From positions 27,119,851 through 27,183,850 of the forward strand of contig NC_079877.1 of assembly GCF_029227915.1 (NCBI RefSeq): a stretch of DNA of 64,000 nt, read 5' to 3'. The stretch's first letter is position 1, and each line of letters begins with the position of its first letter. This stretch comes from Hydractinia symbiolongicarpus (Eukaryota; Cnidaria; Hydrozoa; Anthoathecata; Hydractiniidae). Made by a program: the position numbers and the translations under genes. The notes beneath the pieces are model-generated. The model made no database searches. It was not told the DNA's origin and worked only from the letters and a program-made list of their open reading frames with translations. This document shows, one piece after another, positions 44,111 to 55,675 of the stretch.

Positions 44111-45768
44111 TTCTTTAAAAAAGGCCTCGGACAATTTTTTTAACTTCATACAAAAATGTAGTTGGAAAACAAAAATGGAGCAGCGATACATTTGTGGAGC
44201 GGAACTATTTATGTTTCCTGAGAAAGAGCCACATTGCGACTTAAAAAAAGTCGAAACGCCATGAACACTAAACAGTAACACCATTTCAATAATTTTCCAA
44301 AACAACCAAACTTTACTTGTATGAGACAGGGTTATTGGCAAACATATCGCAGGCTCAATAGGTCAGCTTTATTGGATACCACACTTCACCTATCTCGGTT
44401 AATTCATGTTTGACATTGTGTTAATAACCCTTAATAACGCTTTTTAACTGAGTATCAGCGTGAAAATCCCCTGTATCCCTATGTAGTTGAAGCTAGCTGG
44501 GTAACAAGTAGGTGAAGATTTAGTTGATGCAAACAGAATTTTTTCTATGTGTTAAAACCTGAGTGATATGTTTATACTGTGTTAAACGAGCTAAGGGTTA
44601 AGTAGGCATTATCTCAACCGAATGGCAAATAAGATAATCCTGATGAGTTTTTGCAGTTAAATGTAGTAATATGTTGCGAGAATTTTTTTAACAGACGTAC
44701 CTTTAGAATTTTTGTGGCTGTAAAAGTAGCTAATTTTATGACATTAAAAAAGAACATCTTCAGCTTAACAGAATTGTTTTAAAATGCGTTTTAAATGTTC
44801 GTTTCTACATTATTCCAAAAATTAACCAGGCAAATACTATTTGCACCTTTAAACGCAAGAAAAATAATAAGAAATTATATTAATATCGAAAACTTGTTAG
44901 GGGAACTATCTTATTGGTCTTTCTGCTAAAACAATGGTATATCTTTGAAGCAGATTGAACGCTGGTACTAGTTTTAGGAGTTTAGCTTTTTACATTCTAG
45001 TTCACGCTTTTTTTAAAAAATGTGGTGTGGCAATTGGTCAGAAACTATCACTAACTAGTTACGAACTCTATCCTTTTACAATCTCGTGTTTTTTACCTGT
45101 TTCTGTTTGAAACTGAGTTTTAGGTTAATTACATTAAAAGGGTGTGGACAGTTTTAGTTCACTTATATTTTTTAATAACAAGATATTTTTCCAGTTTCTT
45201 AGGTAGCATGTCCAGGCATCTCTGAAATTAAAAAAAAAAAAATGCATCGGAAGTTGGAGTTCGCGTAGTCCAGTCTTGAAACGAATCGAAACGGACAATT
45301 GTAAGTTCTGGAATCTGATTTGTTGATGAAATTTTCTTTTCCAATCCGTTCCGATCCAAAACGAAAATTGAAATCATTTTTTTACGGACAGGAACGAAGA
45401 AAAAATTATTAGCAGTCAATCAAACTTATGTATTTTCTTTTTCCGTTCCGCTTCGTTTTGCTCTTAAGTGGGAATGCACCTTAAGAGACTTTGTATCAGA
45501 TGCATAACAGCAGCTTTTCAGCCAGTAATAACCATGCATGAGGAACAATCGTTAGTATCTAAGGAGAAATTAAGGGATGAGAAAATAGCAGGCTTCAGGA
45601 AATGTTTGATTTTTATACTTTTATTTAGATCAAAAGGAAACACTTCTCACTTTCCAAAATTCAATGTGATATTTACTACGTTGTATTATATCTTAGCTGT
45701 TAAACTAGAAGAAGGTTTTATTTCCCAGAAATAAAAGTTTTTCACAACTAGTTTTTACTTTATTATTA
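44111..45768. other. Intergenic stretch, 3' flank of the GPCR gene
   Basis: No supported gene. 45461-45487 carries an 8 bp hairpin arm pair (CTCTTAAG ... CTTAAGAG) around TGGGAATGCAC, perhaps the end of a small element covering about 45230-45487. Confidence 0.4.
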
Positions 45769-45774
45769 TTTATT
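45769..45774 (-). terminator. Poly(A) signal candidate of the GPCR gene
   Basis: Minus-strand AATAAA about 130 bases past the GPCR stop codon. Confidence 0.5.
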
Positions 45775-45902
45775 ATTAGTGTCATCAATTTTTAAATATT
45801 GATTTACAGAAGCATCGTTGCTTGTACTGAAACTTACATTTACATCAGAAGATACTGTTATCACAATAAAGGATTTAAACTTGTCAAAAGAGAGCAATGT
45901 GC

Positions 45903-46922
45903 TCAACATTTTTTGACTTGTTTTACGTCTTGGTCAACGCTAGAAACGCTAAGACCTCGTTGGGGTACCTTTGGTGTCAGACGAAGTAGTTTTTTAAACG
46001 AATACCGCAGTGGTTTGTTGAGGACACTGTAAACAATCCAGTTCACACATGAGTTTGAATATGCTAGGTAAAACACCAATCTTTTAACCCAACCCACAAT
46101 CACTGATGGATAAAACGCATGTATTGCATTCACACAGAAATATGGCAACCATAAAATGAAAAACAAGCCGATAACAACAATAACTGTTTTCACTGCTTTC
46201 CATTCCTTCTTGATTTTTTGTTTTTTCTTTTCAACTTTATTTCCAAGAGAACTTGAAGCGATGGATTTGATTTGTTTCTGCACTGCGTCGTAAATTCGAT
46301 AATAAACAAGAATCATAATAAGAAAAGGAGAAGCGAAATACATAAGAGCTAGCAATAATGCCATGGTCGGTGAGTGCAGCATATATATAGTGCAATCCAA
46401 TAACTCCGTTTCAAATGTTAACTTTACTACATTCAGATAAGGCAAGATTGACATTATGATTGACAATGACCAAATGAATATAACAAGTAGGAAAAAATTT
46501 CTTTTTGACGCCCATCTATTGTAGCTAAGAGGATGTTTTATAATCAAGTATCTTTCCACACTCACAACACACAAATGAATAATGGAAGATGAGCATAGAA
46601 ACACGCCAAGATTGGAAGAGATTTGACACCACTCGCAACCAAATACCCATTTACCTTTAATTGTAACAACTGCCATGGACAGCAATCGAACTATTGGTGT
46701 AAGGAGATCAGTAACTGCCAACGAGCATAATAAAGCATTTGTTACAGTACGCAGTTTTGTGAATTTATATACAGCTACACACACCAACGAATTACCAAAC
46801 AATGCAGTAACAACAATAAGTAATATAACACATGTTAGTGTGATGGACTCCCATTTGGGAATAGTGTTTTCAATTTCTCCATTGCAACCATAAAGTAGGC
46901 CAGTTGTGTTTAATGATTTCAT
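45903..46922 (-). CDS. Rhodopsin-family (class A) G-protein-coupled receptor, orphan
   Basis: 339 residues from ATG at 46922; a TAA lies in frame between the upstream acceptor and this ATG. Seven hydrophobic segments are visible. Landmarks: GNSLV in TM1 (Asn44), LAVTDLL in TM2 (Asp72), Cys99 before TM3 with its partner Cys177 in the second extracellular loop, ERY (123-125) at the end of TM3, FFILWLPY in TM6 (Trp258, Pro260) and NSCVNWIVY in TM7. The NPxxY proline is replaced by Trp295. The aminergic Asp3.32 position is Gly, so it is not a typical amine receptor. Asn5 in NTT is a glycosylation site. The third inner loop is basic (EKKKQKIKKEWK). Single-exon GPCRs are common in animals with expanded orphan sets. 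The ligand is unknown; a peptide receptor is possible. Confidence 0.93.
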   Translation of the reverse strand: MKSLNTTGLLYGCNGEIENTIPKWESITLTCVILLIVVTALFGNSLVCVAVYKFTKLRTVTNALLCSLAVTDLLTPIVRLLSMAVVTIKGKWVFGCEWCQISSNLGVFLCSSSIIHLCVVSVERYLIIKHPLSYNRWASKRNFFLLVIFIWSLSIIMSILPYLNVVKLTFETELLDCTIYMLHSPTMALLLALMYFASPFLIMILVYYRIYDAVQKQIKSIASSSLGNKVEKKKQKIKKEWKAVKTVIVVIGLFFILWLPYFCVNAIHAFYPSVIVGWVKRLVFYLAYSNSCVNWIVYSVLNKPLRYSFKKLLRLTPKVPQRGLSVSSVDQDVKQVKKC

Positions 46923-46952
46923 TCTTGTCAAGCTTGTTTAACTAAAATCAAG
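46923..46952 (-). promoter_or_regulatory. Candidate 3' splice acceptor before the GPCR
   Basis: On the minus strand, CTTGATTTTAG ends at 46942, 19 bases before the ATG, with a TAA in frame between. Confidence 0.35.
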
Positions 46953-47646
46953 AAAGTGAAAACTATTTGAACAACACCGGTTGCAGATGTTAACCTCTTT
47001 TAAGCATGGCGAGATAGTATACAAACTATTTGAACAAACAAATAACAAAATAAAACACAAGTACACTAATACCGCTAACACCAGAAAATATATATGAAGG
47101 ATCAATTTATATTGTCCAACTAAAAATTGATTTGTCTTCTTTTAAAATATCATATACAAGTCAGGTAAATGAAATTTTCTCGTAAGACTGTAATTTTGAG
47201 ATGTTGATGTTGTCAATGTTGCTACAAAACCAAAAAAGATATTTTTAAGAATACTGTAATGAATAGACCCCTTTCTATTAATAACTGAATATCATTCAAA
47301 ATAATAATTTTTTTTTCACATCAATCATTCATTAACACTTTATAGAAGTGCTTGTAAAAGAATAATTAGAATGATTCTTATTTTAATTAGTCAATACATT
47401 CCTTCATGTTGAGCAGTTTTTCTTTCTTAAAAACAAGAAGAGAATATATATTTCATTAAACGTAGCAAATCAAGTTTTTTTGTTATGAACGGGGAATCTC
47501 TCAAGGAAATAATATTTTTAATCAAATTTACCTTATAAAATACAGGCCAGACAGTCTTTGGTTTTATAAAACAAAATGGAATGAGTCAGAAAAAATTGAT
47601 GGTTGATTTTGCGTGGATTTGTCTACAGAGGCAAATATTTTTCTAA
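46953..47646. other. Intergenic stretch upstream of the GPCR
   Basis: AT-rich, probably containing the GPCR promoter. No specific element recognised. Confidence 0.35.
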
Positions 47647-47746
47647 AGGTATTAGTCCTTAGCCCGTTGAAAATTTGGGGGATCGTACGTTGTGCTTATG
47701 TCCCTCATCACTATTTAGACAGACATCGAGTATTATAATATAGATT
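47647..47746 (+). mobile_element. Hairpin-headed short element, 100 bp copy
   Basis: Starts TATTAGTCCTTAGCCCGTTG and ends AGACAGACATCGAGTATTAT then AATATAG. Head and tail match the 14.3 kb copy, although the head stem is decayed (CCGTTGA ... no clean TCAACGG). Confidence 0.5.
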
Positions 47747-48418
47747 TTACCCACCGTAAATGCTTCTTCTTAACCTCAGTGAAAAGAGAAGATGTTCCTG
47801 CGCACGAGCATGGTTACCCTATCCAGTACAAAACCGTTGGTTGCCAATACCAGTATAAGGTAGAATAACCGTGAGCACAAAGAATATCAAATATATAAAA
47901 AAAACGTTCTTTAAAAATGTCGCTTGTAGCCTGACTCTTCTTCCAGCTATTGCTTTCACACGATTATAAATTTTGTTTCAAAATTAATTAATAAATAATT
48001 GTGATGTAAAATATTCTTTTTAAATTTTTGAGGGCGCGCTTAAGAGTTTCCACTTTTACTTTTGTGGTCATGTGCTATTGACAGTCAGATTTGCAGCTAA
48101 CTTTCTGTATTATTGTAGAAAAAAGCAGATTCTCCTAAAGTCGTAAAACTTCTAACTTTGCAGTTTTCTTAGACATTATGCTATATATTTATATATTTAT
48201 GATAATATTCTCCTTAGAAGCTTTTACATATATTATTTGCTTTAAACTTTTAGTATGTATTCTTACATAATTTTTATAATAATATTGTCCTTTTCCTATT
48301 GAAGTGATATTACGATTTAGAAAAGTGAATATATCTTGGAAATGAATTTTTCACACATTAGTTAATAGTACTGAAAGCTAAAATTGAATTTGAGAAATAA
48401 CCAATTTTTAACAAATTC
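47747..48418. other. Intergenic stretch
   Basis: AT-rich. Nothing recognised. Confidence 0.35.
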
Positions 48419-48442
48419 TTTGATGTGTCGCGACACATCAAA
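48419..48442. repeat. Perfect 24 bp palindrome
   Basis: TTTGATGTGTCG followed directly by its exact reverse complement CGACACATCAAA, with no spacer. Such a site could bind a dimeric protein or be the relic of a foldback insertion. No neighbouring gene explains it. Confidence 0.85.
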
Positions 48443-48829
48443 TGGTTCTCGTAGCTGTGTTTTGTTTTCCAGTCAAAAGCGGGTCGTTTTAACCTCTCAC
48501 GAATCTTAAGGCTACTACAATATATTTTCACTAATTTTGTTGTGATTGCTAGCATGTTGTAAACCAATCAAGATGTGTAACGTAAGCCAAATATCTGTAC
48601 TAACGCGCTCCGCCTTGATGTTTGACACCATTTACCTACACCCAGCTAGCATATTCTAATAACGTTCAGTCCCTTAATCCAATGTGATATCTCAAGAAAC
48701 GTTAATTTTGGATCTCTCCAGGCAGTTATAAAAAAATACATGTAGCTGCTTACAAGTCTTATAGAGAATGGATTATTCTAAAATTCTAACCTGAAGAAAC
48801 TAAAATAATCAAAAAAAACGAGAAAACCG

Positions 48830-48830
<1 letters not shown>

Positions 48831-48872
<42 letters not shown>
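48831..48872 (+). repeat. (CAA)14 microsatellite
   Basis: Fourteen uninterrupted CAA units. Confidence 0.95.
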
Positions 48873-49795
48873 AATCTTTATTTCTAAGAAGAGGATCGCA
48901 TAAAAATTAAAACTCTTTCGTAAAATATTCAACAGTATTTATAGCAAAGCGAGAATAAAGAAGAAAAAAGAAAAGTTCAAAATCTTCGACATCTTCATTG
49001 TCAAACATATTTAGCAGTGTATTTTTTAGAGGGTTATCCAAATAAAAAATAACCTTTTATGCCAGTATGTGTATTTCAGGTAGTTCTCTCGCAATATTTG
49101 CCAAACTAAATCTCTATCACTTGTGTGGTCCACTTAACCCTTTTCAGTCTGGAGCTTTTTGAACATATTATGACCGGGCACATCTAAAGTACGTCACAAT
49201 AAGAATAAATATTTACTTGCATTAGCACAGTTTTTGTGACGTCCTTAAAAGCTTGAAATTTGTTCGAAATGCCAATATCTGCTTAAAATTTAATTACTTT
49301 AATTCTAGAGCGACTTTTTACATTCTGTTTGAAATTTCTGAAAGTTAAATAAAAATTATTTAATATATTTGCCGGTTTTCACATTAAAAGTCGCCAAAAA
49401 TTACCAAATTTTTTTTCCGATTTTCGGGTAAAATCCGAAAAATCGAGAAATCGGATTAATCACATGTTCAAAACATGCAAAATGATTCTTCTTGACAAAA
49501 CAAAGTTGTGTTGTAAGTTTCAAGTTCCATACATAATCCCAACAAAAGTTATTACATTTTCCTCATTATAAGGGTATCATAGAGATTTTTAGGGATAATT
49601 TCGAGTAATACCCAATGTGAAAGCCTCTGAAAGATTTGCCATGCAGGTTTCTAATAGATAAATAGAGAATTACTGAAACTTAGTAAGAACAAGAAGCCCA
49701 GGAGCTTGAAAATTAGCCTGAAAAGATTTAAAAAATTTGAAGTTGATCTTGAAAACGGAGAAGTATAGGGTAAACAAATCATTGAGTATTCTCAA
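48873..49795. other. Intergenic stretch
   Basis: AT-rich. 49415-49455 contains an imperfect hairpin (TTCCGATTTTCGGGT ... CCGAAAAATCGAGAAATCGG). No gene. Confidence 0.35.
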
Positions 49796-49799
49796 TTAA

Positions 49800-50964
49800 G
49801 GGCCTGATACACTTGTACAATATCACTGAAATATAACTTATAATATCAATATAATTTCTTAAAATATGTTTAAAATAGAGTTATAATTTCTTATAATTTC
49901 TTATAATATAGTTATAATATGTATAATTTTAACACCTGACATGTGTGTCATAACCTCATAATTTGCTGCATAGCTATGTTCTGCCCAATCTTAGGACACT
50001 GCCCAATCTTTGGACATAAATATGCCCAGTCTTAAGACTGGCCGGCCAGACTTAAGACTGGGCAGGGTGTCACAAGATTGGGCAGGAGACCATGTTTGGC
50101 CCACCTTCAGACGCCTTTTAGATTTTAAAGAAAGGGTGTAACACATAAGCTCTGTTGTTTGCAAGACCCGACAAACATTCTCAGGCACATTAAAAAAATC
50201 ATATTTGGTGTATGTACACACAAAAAAAGAATTTGCCTGTACTGTTGAAATGACCAGGCAAGTGTTTGGACACAGTAAAACCTAGCTGTATGCTGTATGT
50301 ATTAAAGTATTTTACATTTATAGGATTTTTATACAGTTTGTAGTAGCCAAATTTTAAAAATAAAATGTTTAAATATGAAGAATCAGATAAATCGTATTCA
50401 ACTATATTGTTAATTAGCTAGCTGGCAACTTCATTGGATGAGAAGTTTAACTAGTAGCTACCTATAGCCAACTAATATGGTTGAATAGTTTAAATAGTAT
50501 ATATAATTTTTTAGCCTTTTAATTTGCCAAGAAAAGTTTCAATTTACAATTTACAGTCTAAAGTTTTCATTTTTCTCGTTGACTTCCACAATTGTTCTAA
50601 AATTGGACATCTACGTCCATAGATTGGGCAGTCCAGTCTTAAGACTGGCCACCCATTTGTCACTGTCAGAAGATTAACCTGGCCAGTCTTAAGACGGGAC
50701 GCGTTCAAAGATTGGGCAAAACAGCTATAATATTTGAATAAAATCAAACGAGGTTGATTTTAATAATATTGTTGGTGATCTGGTTTCGAATGCCTTTTGT
50801 TTGTGTGACAATAGATCTATTATCTGCTAGCGTTGTTGTGGCAACGACTATATGAAATCAAATGACATTATAACGATATTATGACAAATTATAATTATAT
50901 TGTAGAAAAATTATAACTGTATTATAGAATATATTTAATGATATTATACAAGTGTATCCTGGCC
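49800..50964. mobile_element. TTAA-flanked non-autonomous DNA transposon, 1165 bp
   Basis: The left end GGGCCTGATACACTTGTACA (49800) and the right end, read inwards, GGCCAGGATACACTTGTATA are inverted repeats matching at 22 of 26 positions. Both are flanked by TTAA (49796-49799 and 50965-50968), the target of piggyBac and Kolobok elements. The sub-terminal zones are TATAATAT-rich. The interior carries repeated CAGTCTTAAGACTGG palindromes and GCCCAATCTT motifs at about 49980-50095 and 50605-50720. No transposase frame. Confidence 0.8.
50024..50063. repeat. 40 bp near-perfect palindrome inside the TTAA element
   Basis: GCCCAGTCTTAAGACTGGCC faces its reverse complement with one mismatched pair, and each half contains a further self-palindrome, CCAGTCTTAAGACTGG. 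Related single motifs recur at about 50635-50650 and 50680-50695. Confidence 0.9.
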
Positions 50965-51062
50965 TTAACTAACCTGCAATGTTAAAATACAACTCAGTAA
51001 ATAAGAAATAAAATTCATAAATAATTAATTAGTTCTGCTGACTATAGCTTTAGTCTACGTGC

Positions 51063-53813
51063 CAATCTCGTCCCCAGGGCATCATGTATCTTTTCTGACC
51101 CCGGGACGGAGATACGAACATGGCCCTGGAGGAGGCTGGTCCGATATGAAACCTGATTGGCGCGGATATGTCAAATAATTATTGCGTCATACAAAACATT
51201 TTGGCGAGGCGGCGAGTCTGTGACCAACAGGAGGAAGCTGTTCGTATTAAAATGGCGGAGGGGGTGTATCAGCAGTATCAAGTTTTTTCAAAGTGAAAAA
51301 TTTAACAAAAAGCATTACTATGCAATGAGAGCATAAAATAAGACATCATAAAGTAAAACTGCTTACATGACAATATTTCAATAGCTGGGAATGTTTAATA
51401 AAGCTAGAAAAGTAGCTAGCTAGCACTATACTATACCTAGCAAACTATCAAAATAAGAACAAAAGAAAGAAACTCAACTTGTTTCCAAGTGGCCAGGTTT
51501 AATTTGCAGCTTTTTGCAAAGAATGACGTTGCATAAAATTGCTGCCCATGTCCTTTATAGACAAAATAATTTTGCACAAAATATCGAAAATGTTTTTTTT
51601 ACAAAATATACATACATTACGTTTTAAATTATATCAGGTTGTTATTAGTGGGCATGTTTTATTACCTTATATCCTTTGGTTACTATAAAAGATATAAAAA
51701 GTCAGTAGGTTAACCGTCGGAGCCATTTTATCATTGAATGCACATTTACCCATTTAAGTGCAATTGCTTCAGTAAAAAAATAAAGCTATTGACTTGTTAA
51801 GGAGTACTTTTAAACCAATCTGATAAAATATAATTTTACACAAGGCATAAAAAATTTACAAAGCCATTTTGAGGAAGAGAAAAAGGTAGGAAGATTTTCT
51901 TAAACTGATTCTTGCTAGGCCTTTTTTAACACGCTATGAAGAAATTTAAGAAAATCGAACTCAATCAAATTTGATTGAGCGCTCAATCAGGCATATAGTT
52001 AAATCCAGGATGTACTGAAGATAGTGGTAGATATTTAACAGCTCACCACTGTGATGCATTATCTCAAGAGTTTTAATACAAATTACAAAGCAGTGAACAT
52101 AAAAAATAACAAAAAAGTCTAAACCGAGTATATAGTTAATATAGCGTCCCATAACTTCAGTAAAAATTAAAATATTGACTTGAGATTTGGTATGATATGG
52201 TTTTAGATTGGTTTGATGAAATTGAGCCAAAAAATAGTTCTATAATCATCATACTTTCTGAGTTTCAGAATTTAGCCCTTTTCAGAGACGCCATTAAGCC
52301 GTATTGACAGCATATCAATTTTGACCAAGATACAGATTCAGAAATTTTAAAAGCTATTCTAACCTCAGAAATGTCAGATAAGATTCAACCTAAAGTTATG
52401 CCAGTAAACAAAAAATTTAGTTGCAAGGAAAATCTCTTTACTGATATCTTTTTGTGATGCTCTTATGAGAATACTTAATTAATCTTCATAGTTAGCTAGT
52501 TTGGCATTTTAAATATTTTCCAAGCAGAATGATAACAATAAATAGATGTATATATCAATTAAAAATCGATTTTTGAACAGCAGCAGAATTTTGATGAGCT
52601 CTAAAAAGTGCGAATTTATGAAACTAATTTTGGTCCAAAATCCCCAAAATAATTTCCTCAAAAAATTATTCCTGAAACATTCTTTTCTCAAGGTAGCAAT
52701 ACTTTGCTGTTGGTAAAGTCGTATACCAATCCTTTCTAAACTATTAATGCAGTGATACATTAAATCGAGAAAACAGATCACACGTAGACTTGTCGATTTC
52801 AATTTTCAATTCAGCATAATGCTTTTGATAAAATTTTTGGATTATTCATGTTTTAAACAGAAAAAACCTTGTTTTTGTAGATCTGTGTGTGCAAATTAAA
52901 TGTGAGCTTGTTAAGTAAAAAATTAAAAAGCTGCAAGGCGTTTTAAAAACATGTCATTAAGAAAAGAAAAAGCAGAATTTATCAGTAATGGGTGGCTTTT
53001 TGAAAATGTTGAGGCCACAAATGTAAAAGATAAAAATACTTCTGAAGTAAATACTTTTCTGAAGCCTTTTTCACCCAATATAACTGCAAGCAGTGAGTCC
53101 ACCATATATGAATTCAGTTTCAGTTAAGTATTGTTTAAATACAGCAAAATCTTTGTCATCCCATAAAAGCACTAAATGCAGACACAGATATGAACTCACG
53201 GTAAATGAGAATTCTAAAGTTCAGCCAAAATGAATAAAAAATATAAATGTTAATATGAGGTTAAATTTCTGAGCCACTTTCAGTCAGGCACCTAGAATGA
53301 CACGAACATTTGAAAATTATGTAGCCATATTTGCACCTTAGAGAACCAACGAAATGTTTAGATGGGCAAATCATTTACTAATTTCCAAGTTTCCCCTAGC
53401 TGCAAGTTTTGCAACCCAGTGCTTGCTAGCCAACCAATTCAGTAATATATACATAAGTAAATTGCTTGAATTTCTTCAAGTAAACAGCAGCCTAAATAAC
53501 ATTATTGTATATTTATACATTTACGCAAAACAATCAAGGGCAATATGCGAGAAGTTTGTGTGTTGCGATGAGAGGAATCAAAACAAACAACAAATCAAAG
53601 CTCGCCGCACGTATCTGTGACGTAAAACGCCGATCTCGCTTAGCTCTGCAAGGTTATATATAAAAATTTGGTACATTGAGACAAATCTCATTAAATATTA
53701 CACACAAAAATACTGTGTATTGAAGGGTCATGTGACGAGGCCTCCTCCAGGGCCATGTTCGTATCGCCGTCCCGGGGTCAAAAAAGATACAAGATACCCT
53801 GGGGACGAGGTTG
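51063..53813. mobile_element. Mutator-like (or other 9 bp TSD) DNA transposon, 2751 bp
   Basis: 73 bp terminal inverted repeats at 51063-51135 and 53741-53813 differ at 5 positions. Both start CAAYCTCGTCCCCAGGG and share GACCCCGGGACGG and ATACGAACATGGCCCTGGAG. They are flanked by an exact 9 bp duplication, TCTACGTGC (51054-51062 and 53814-53822). Long inverted repeats with 9 bp duplications fit Mutator-like elements; Merlin-like or others are possible. The inside is AT-rich with only short frames, for example MAEGVYQQYQVFSK at 51252 and a 58-residue frame at 52951. No transposase signature was seen, so it is probably non-autonomous or heavily decayed. Confidence 0.85.
52951..53127 (+). CDS. 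Short frame inside the Mutator-like element
   Basis: 58 codons from MSLRKEKAEFISNGWLFENV to IYEFSFS. Composition is protein-like and it sits in the middle of the transposon. An upstream piece at about 52320-52455 (ILKAILTSEMSDKIQPK) may belong to the same lost gene. No family recognised. Confidence 0.25.
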   Translation: MSLRKEKAEFISNGWLFENVEATNVKDKNTSEVNTFLKPFSPNITASSESTIYEFSFS

Positions 53814-53822
53814 TCTACGTGC

Positions 53823-54221
53823 TTGAAAAATTGTACAAAAAGAAGGGACGTAACATCTGAGATGGCGCAATATAAGACGATCTTCATTTTGCTACACTCA
53901 CAAGCTTTAACTTTCGATAGCATATAAACTTTAAAATAAAGTATTGTTCATTGGATAATAAAAGAATCTGTTGCACTGTTAGGATTCTTATTAAAACTCA
54001 TTTTAGCCTCGTTCTCAGAAAAAAATCTTTAGCCTGGATAACTTTCGTCCAGCCTAGCTCCGCTATCTCTACCTCTCTATCTCTTACATCTCTATCTCCT
54101 CAGGCGATTTTATAGATTCCGCCTTCGCTGGCGGAAATCAATTATTGCCATGCAACATATCATTAAGGAGTTATTGAATAGGGTTAAAGTAAGAAAATAA
54201 GGATCCTGAGGGGCTGATTAT
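53823..54221. other. Intergenic stretch
   Basis: Contains a pyrimidine-rich run around 54060-54105 (CTATCTCTACCTC repeats) and an 8 bp GATTCCGCC/GGCGGAAATC hairpin at 54115-54139. No gene. Confidence 0.4.
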
Positions 54222-54399
54222 ATGGGGCGAGCTGACACAGTGCTGTCTCGTTTAATGGGAAATCTATTTTTTAAACACAACCCGGCTATTGCAGAAATTT
54301 CTTCTAAAAGACAATTTCGATTATATGAGGCGGGTTGAAAACAGGTTTGCTCACTTGCCAAACTAGCTCGTTTTATCAACCTGGGCCAGCTCGCCCCAT
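54222..54399. repeat. Small inverted-repeat element (13 bp arms)
   Basis: ATGGGGCGAGCTG at 54222-54234 and its exact reverse complement at 54387-54399. A degenerate third copy, TATATGAGGCGGGTTG, lies at 54334. A MITE is possible; no target duplication was found. Confidence 0.45.
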
Positions 54400-55029
54400 G
54401 TGATAGGTTGTCCCCGGTCAGAAGCAGGTTGGCGCATGCGAGGTAGCCGGTATCATGACCAATAATGGTAGAATTTTTTTTGTTCGAGAGAGTCTAAAAT
54501 TTTCGAATATGTTTTAAAAACAATTTTAGTTTCAATTAAAATTACACACAACCAAGCAGAATTCATTAAATAAGTTAAAAATATACAGCCATCCAGAATT
54601 TTTGGTCTCACGTTGTAAAAAACAATATGTTCCCATGTTTCAAAAAAATAAATACCAGAGATTGATGGGTAGATAGATCATAGGTAGACAGATCATATAT
54701 AGACAGCAATAAGGCGCAATTAGGTAGTTAGGTGAACAAATATTCCATATAGGCTGAAGGCGAAACATAATGGAAAAGTGTTGGGAATGGGAAGGCATAG
54801 ATAGTAGCAGAACCTTGTAGTTGATAAGAACACACCTGCAAGTAAGGAAAGATATGAAAACATTTTCTTCCAAACCACCACCCGAACCAGCCATCTATAT
54901 CGTTATATTCATTTTAGTTAGAGAGCACAATGTTTTGTAAACCTCCAACGTTTTCTGATTGGTTACTTTATCTGTTGCTTGTTACCCACTGGTTAAGTAT
55001 ATTGAAAAATGTGTCGCTTCCAATTCCCT
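54400..55029. other. Intergenic stretch
   Basis: No gene or clear element. Short ATAGATAGATC-like repeats occur at about 54665-54705. Confidence 0.35.
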
Positions 55030-55190
55030 TAGGAATAAATATAGGTACCTTATCGGTCAAATAAAGTCGGTAAAAGAAGGTGAGTAAAAATTTCTGTTCC
55101 TTAAAAATATTAGTTAAAAAAATTAATCACATTTCACCGACAAAATTTTGCCGACATAATCATTTGTGCCGACTAATTTTTGACAATACT
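55030..55190. mobile_element. Decayed copy of the GTCGGCAAAAA MITE
   Basis: Starts TACCTTATCGGTCAAATAAA then GTCGGTAAAAG, and holds CACCGACAAAATTTTGCCGA and GTGCCGACTAATTTTTGAC. It matches the left end and interior of 39712-40051; the right end is lost. Confidence 0.5.
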
Positions 55191-55675
55191 TGCTGTGTTT
55201 AAAAACTCTAAATTTATGCATACAAATTTATATAACTTAACTTTACTTACTTTAACTTTATATAACAATTTCAACTAAAAATCTAAACTAAAGATATCCA
55301 ATGTTTGTATTCGTTTATTTACATCTTAGAAAAATATGAACTAGTCCTGAAAATTCTGATCGGTTAAAAAATATTTCACCTCGGAAATATGTACCACCGA
55401 TGCAAGATCGTAAAATTCGAACACGAGAACTCGGAGCTTGCTAAAAAACATACGATTTAATTTATCGAACACGAAAAATCGATTTCCGTTAATTCAATTT
55501 GCGCATTACCTTGTTTTTCAATCAAGATTATTCTTTTGTTTATTGCATTAAATTTATGCTGGGTTGACTTTTTAAAATGTTTATAATTATTCAATCTCCA
55601 ATTTTAGAGAAATTCTGGATTTTTTAAAAGCCATATTACACAAACAGAAGAAGGGTATTATTATAGAGAATAGTC

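Noticed and set aside
46923-46931. Upstream TTG start extending the GPCR by three residues
   Set aside because: Animal genes start at ATG; the ATG at 46922 is the natural start.
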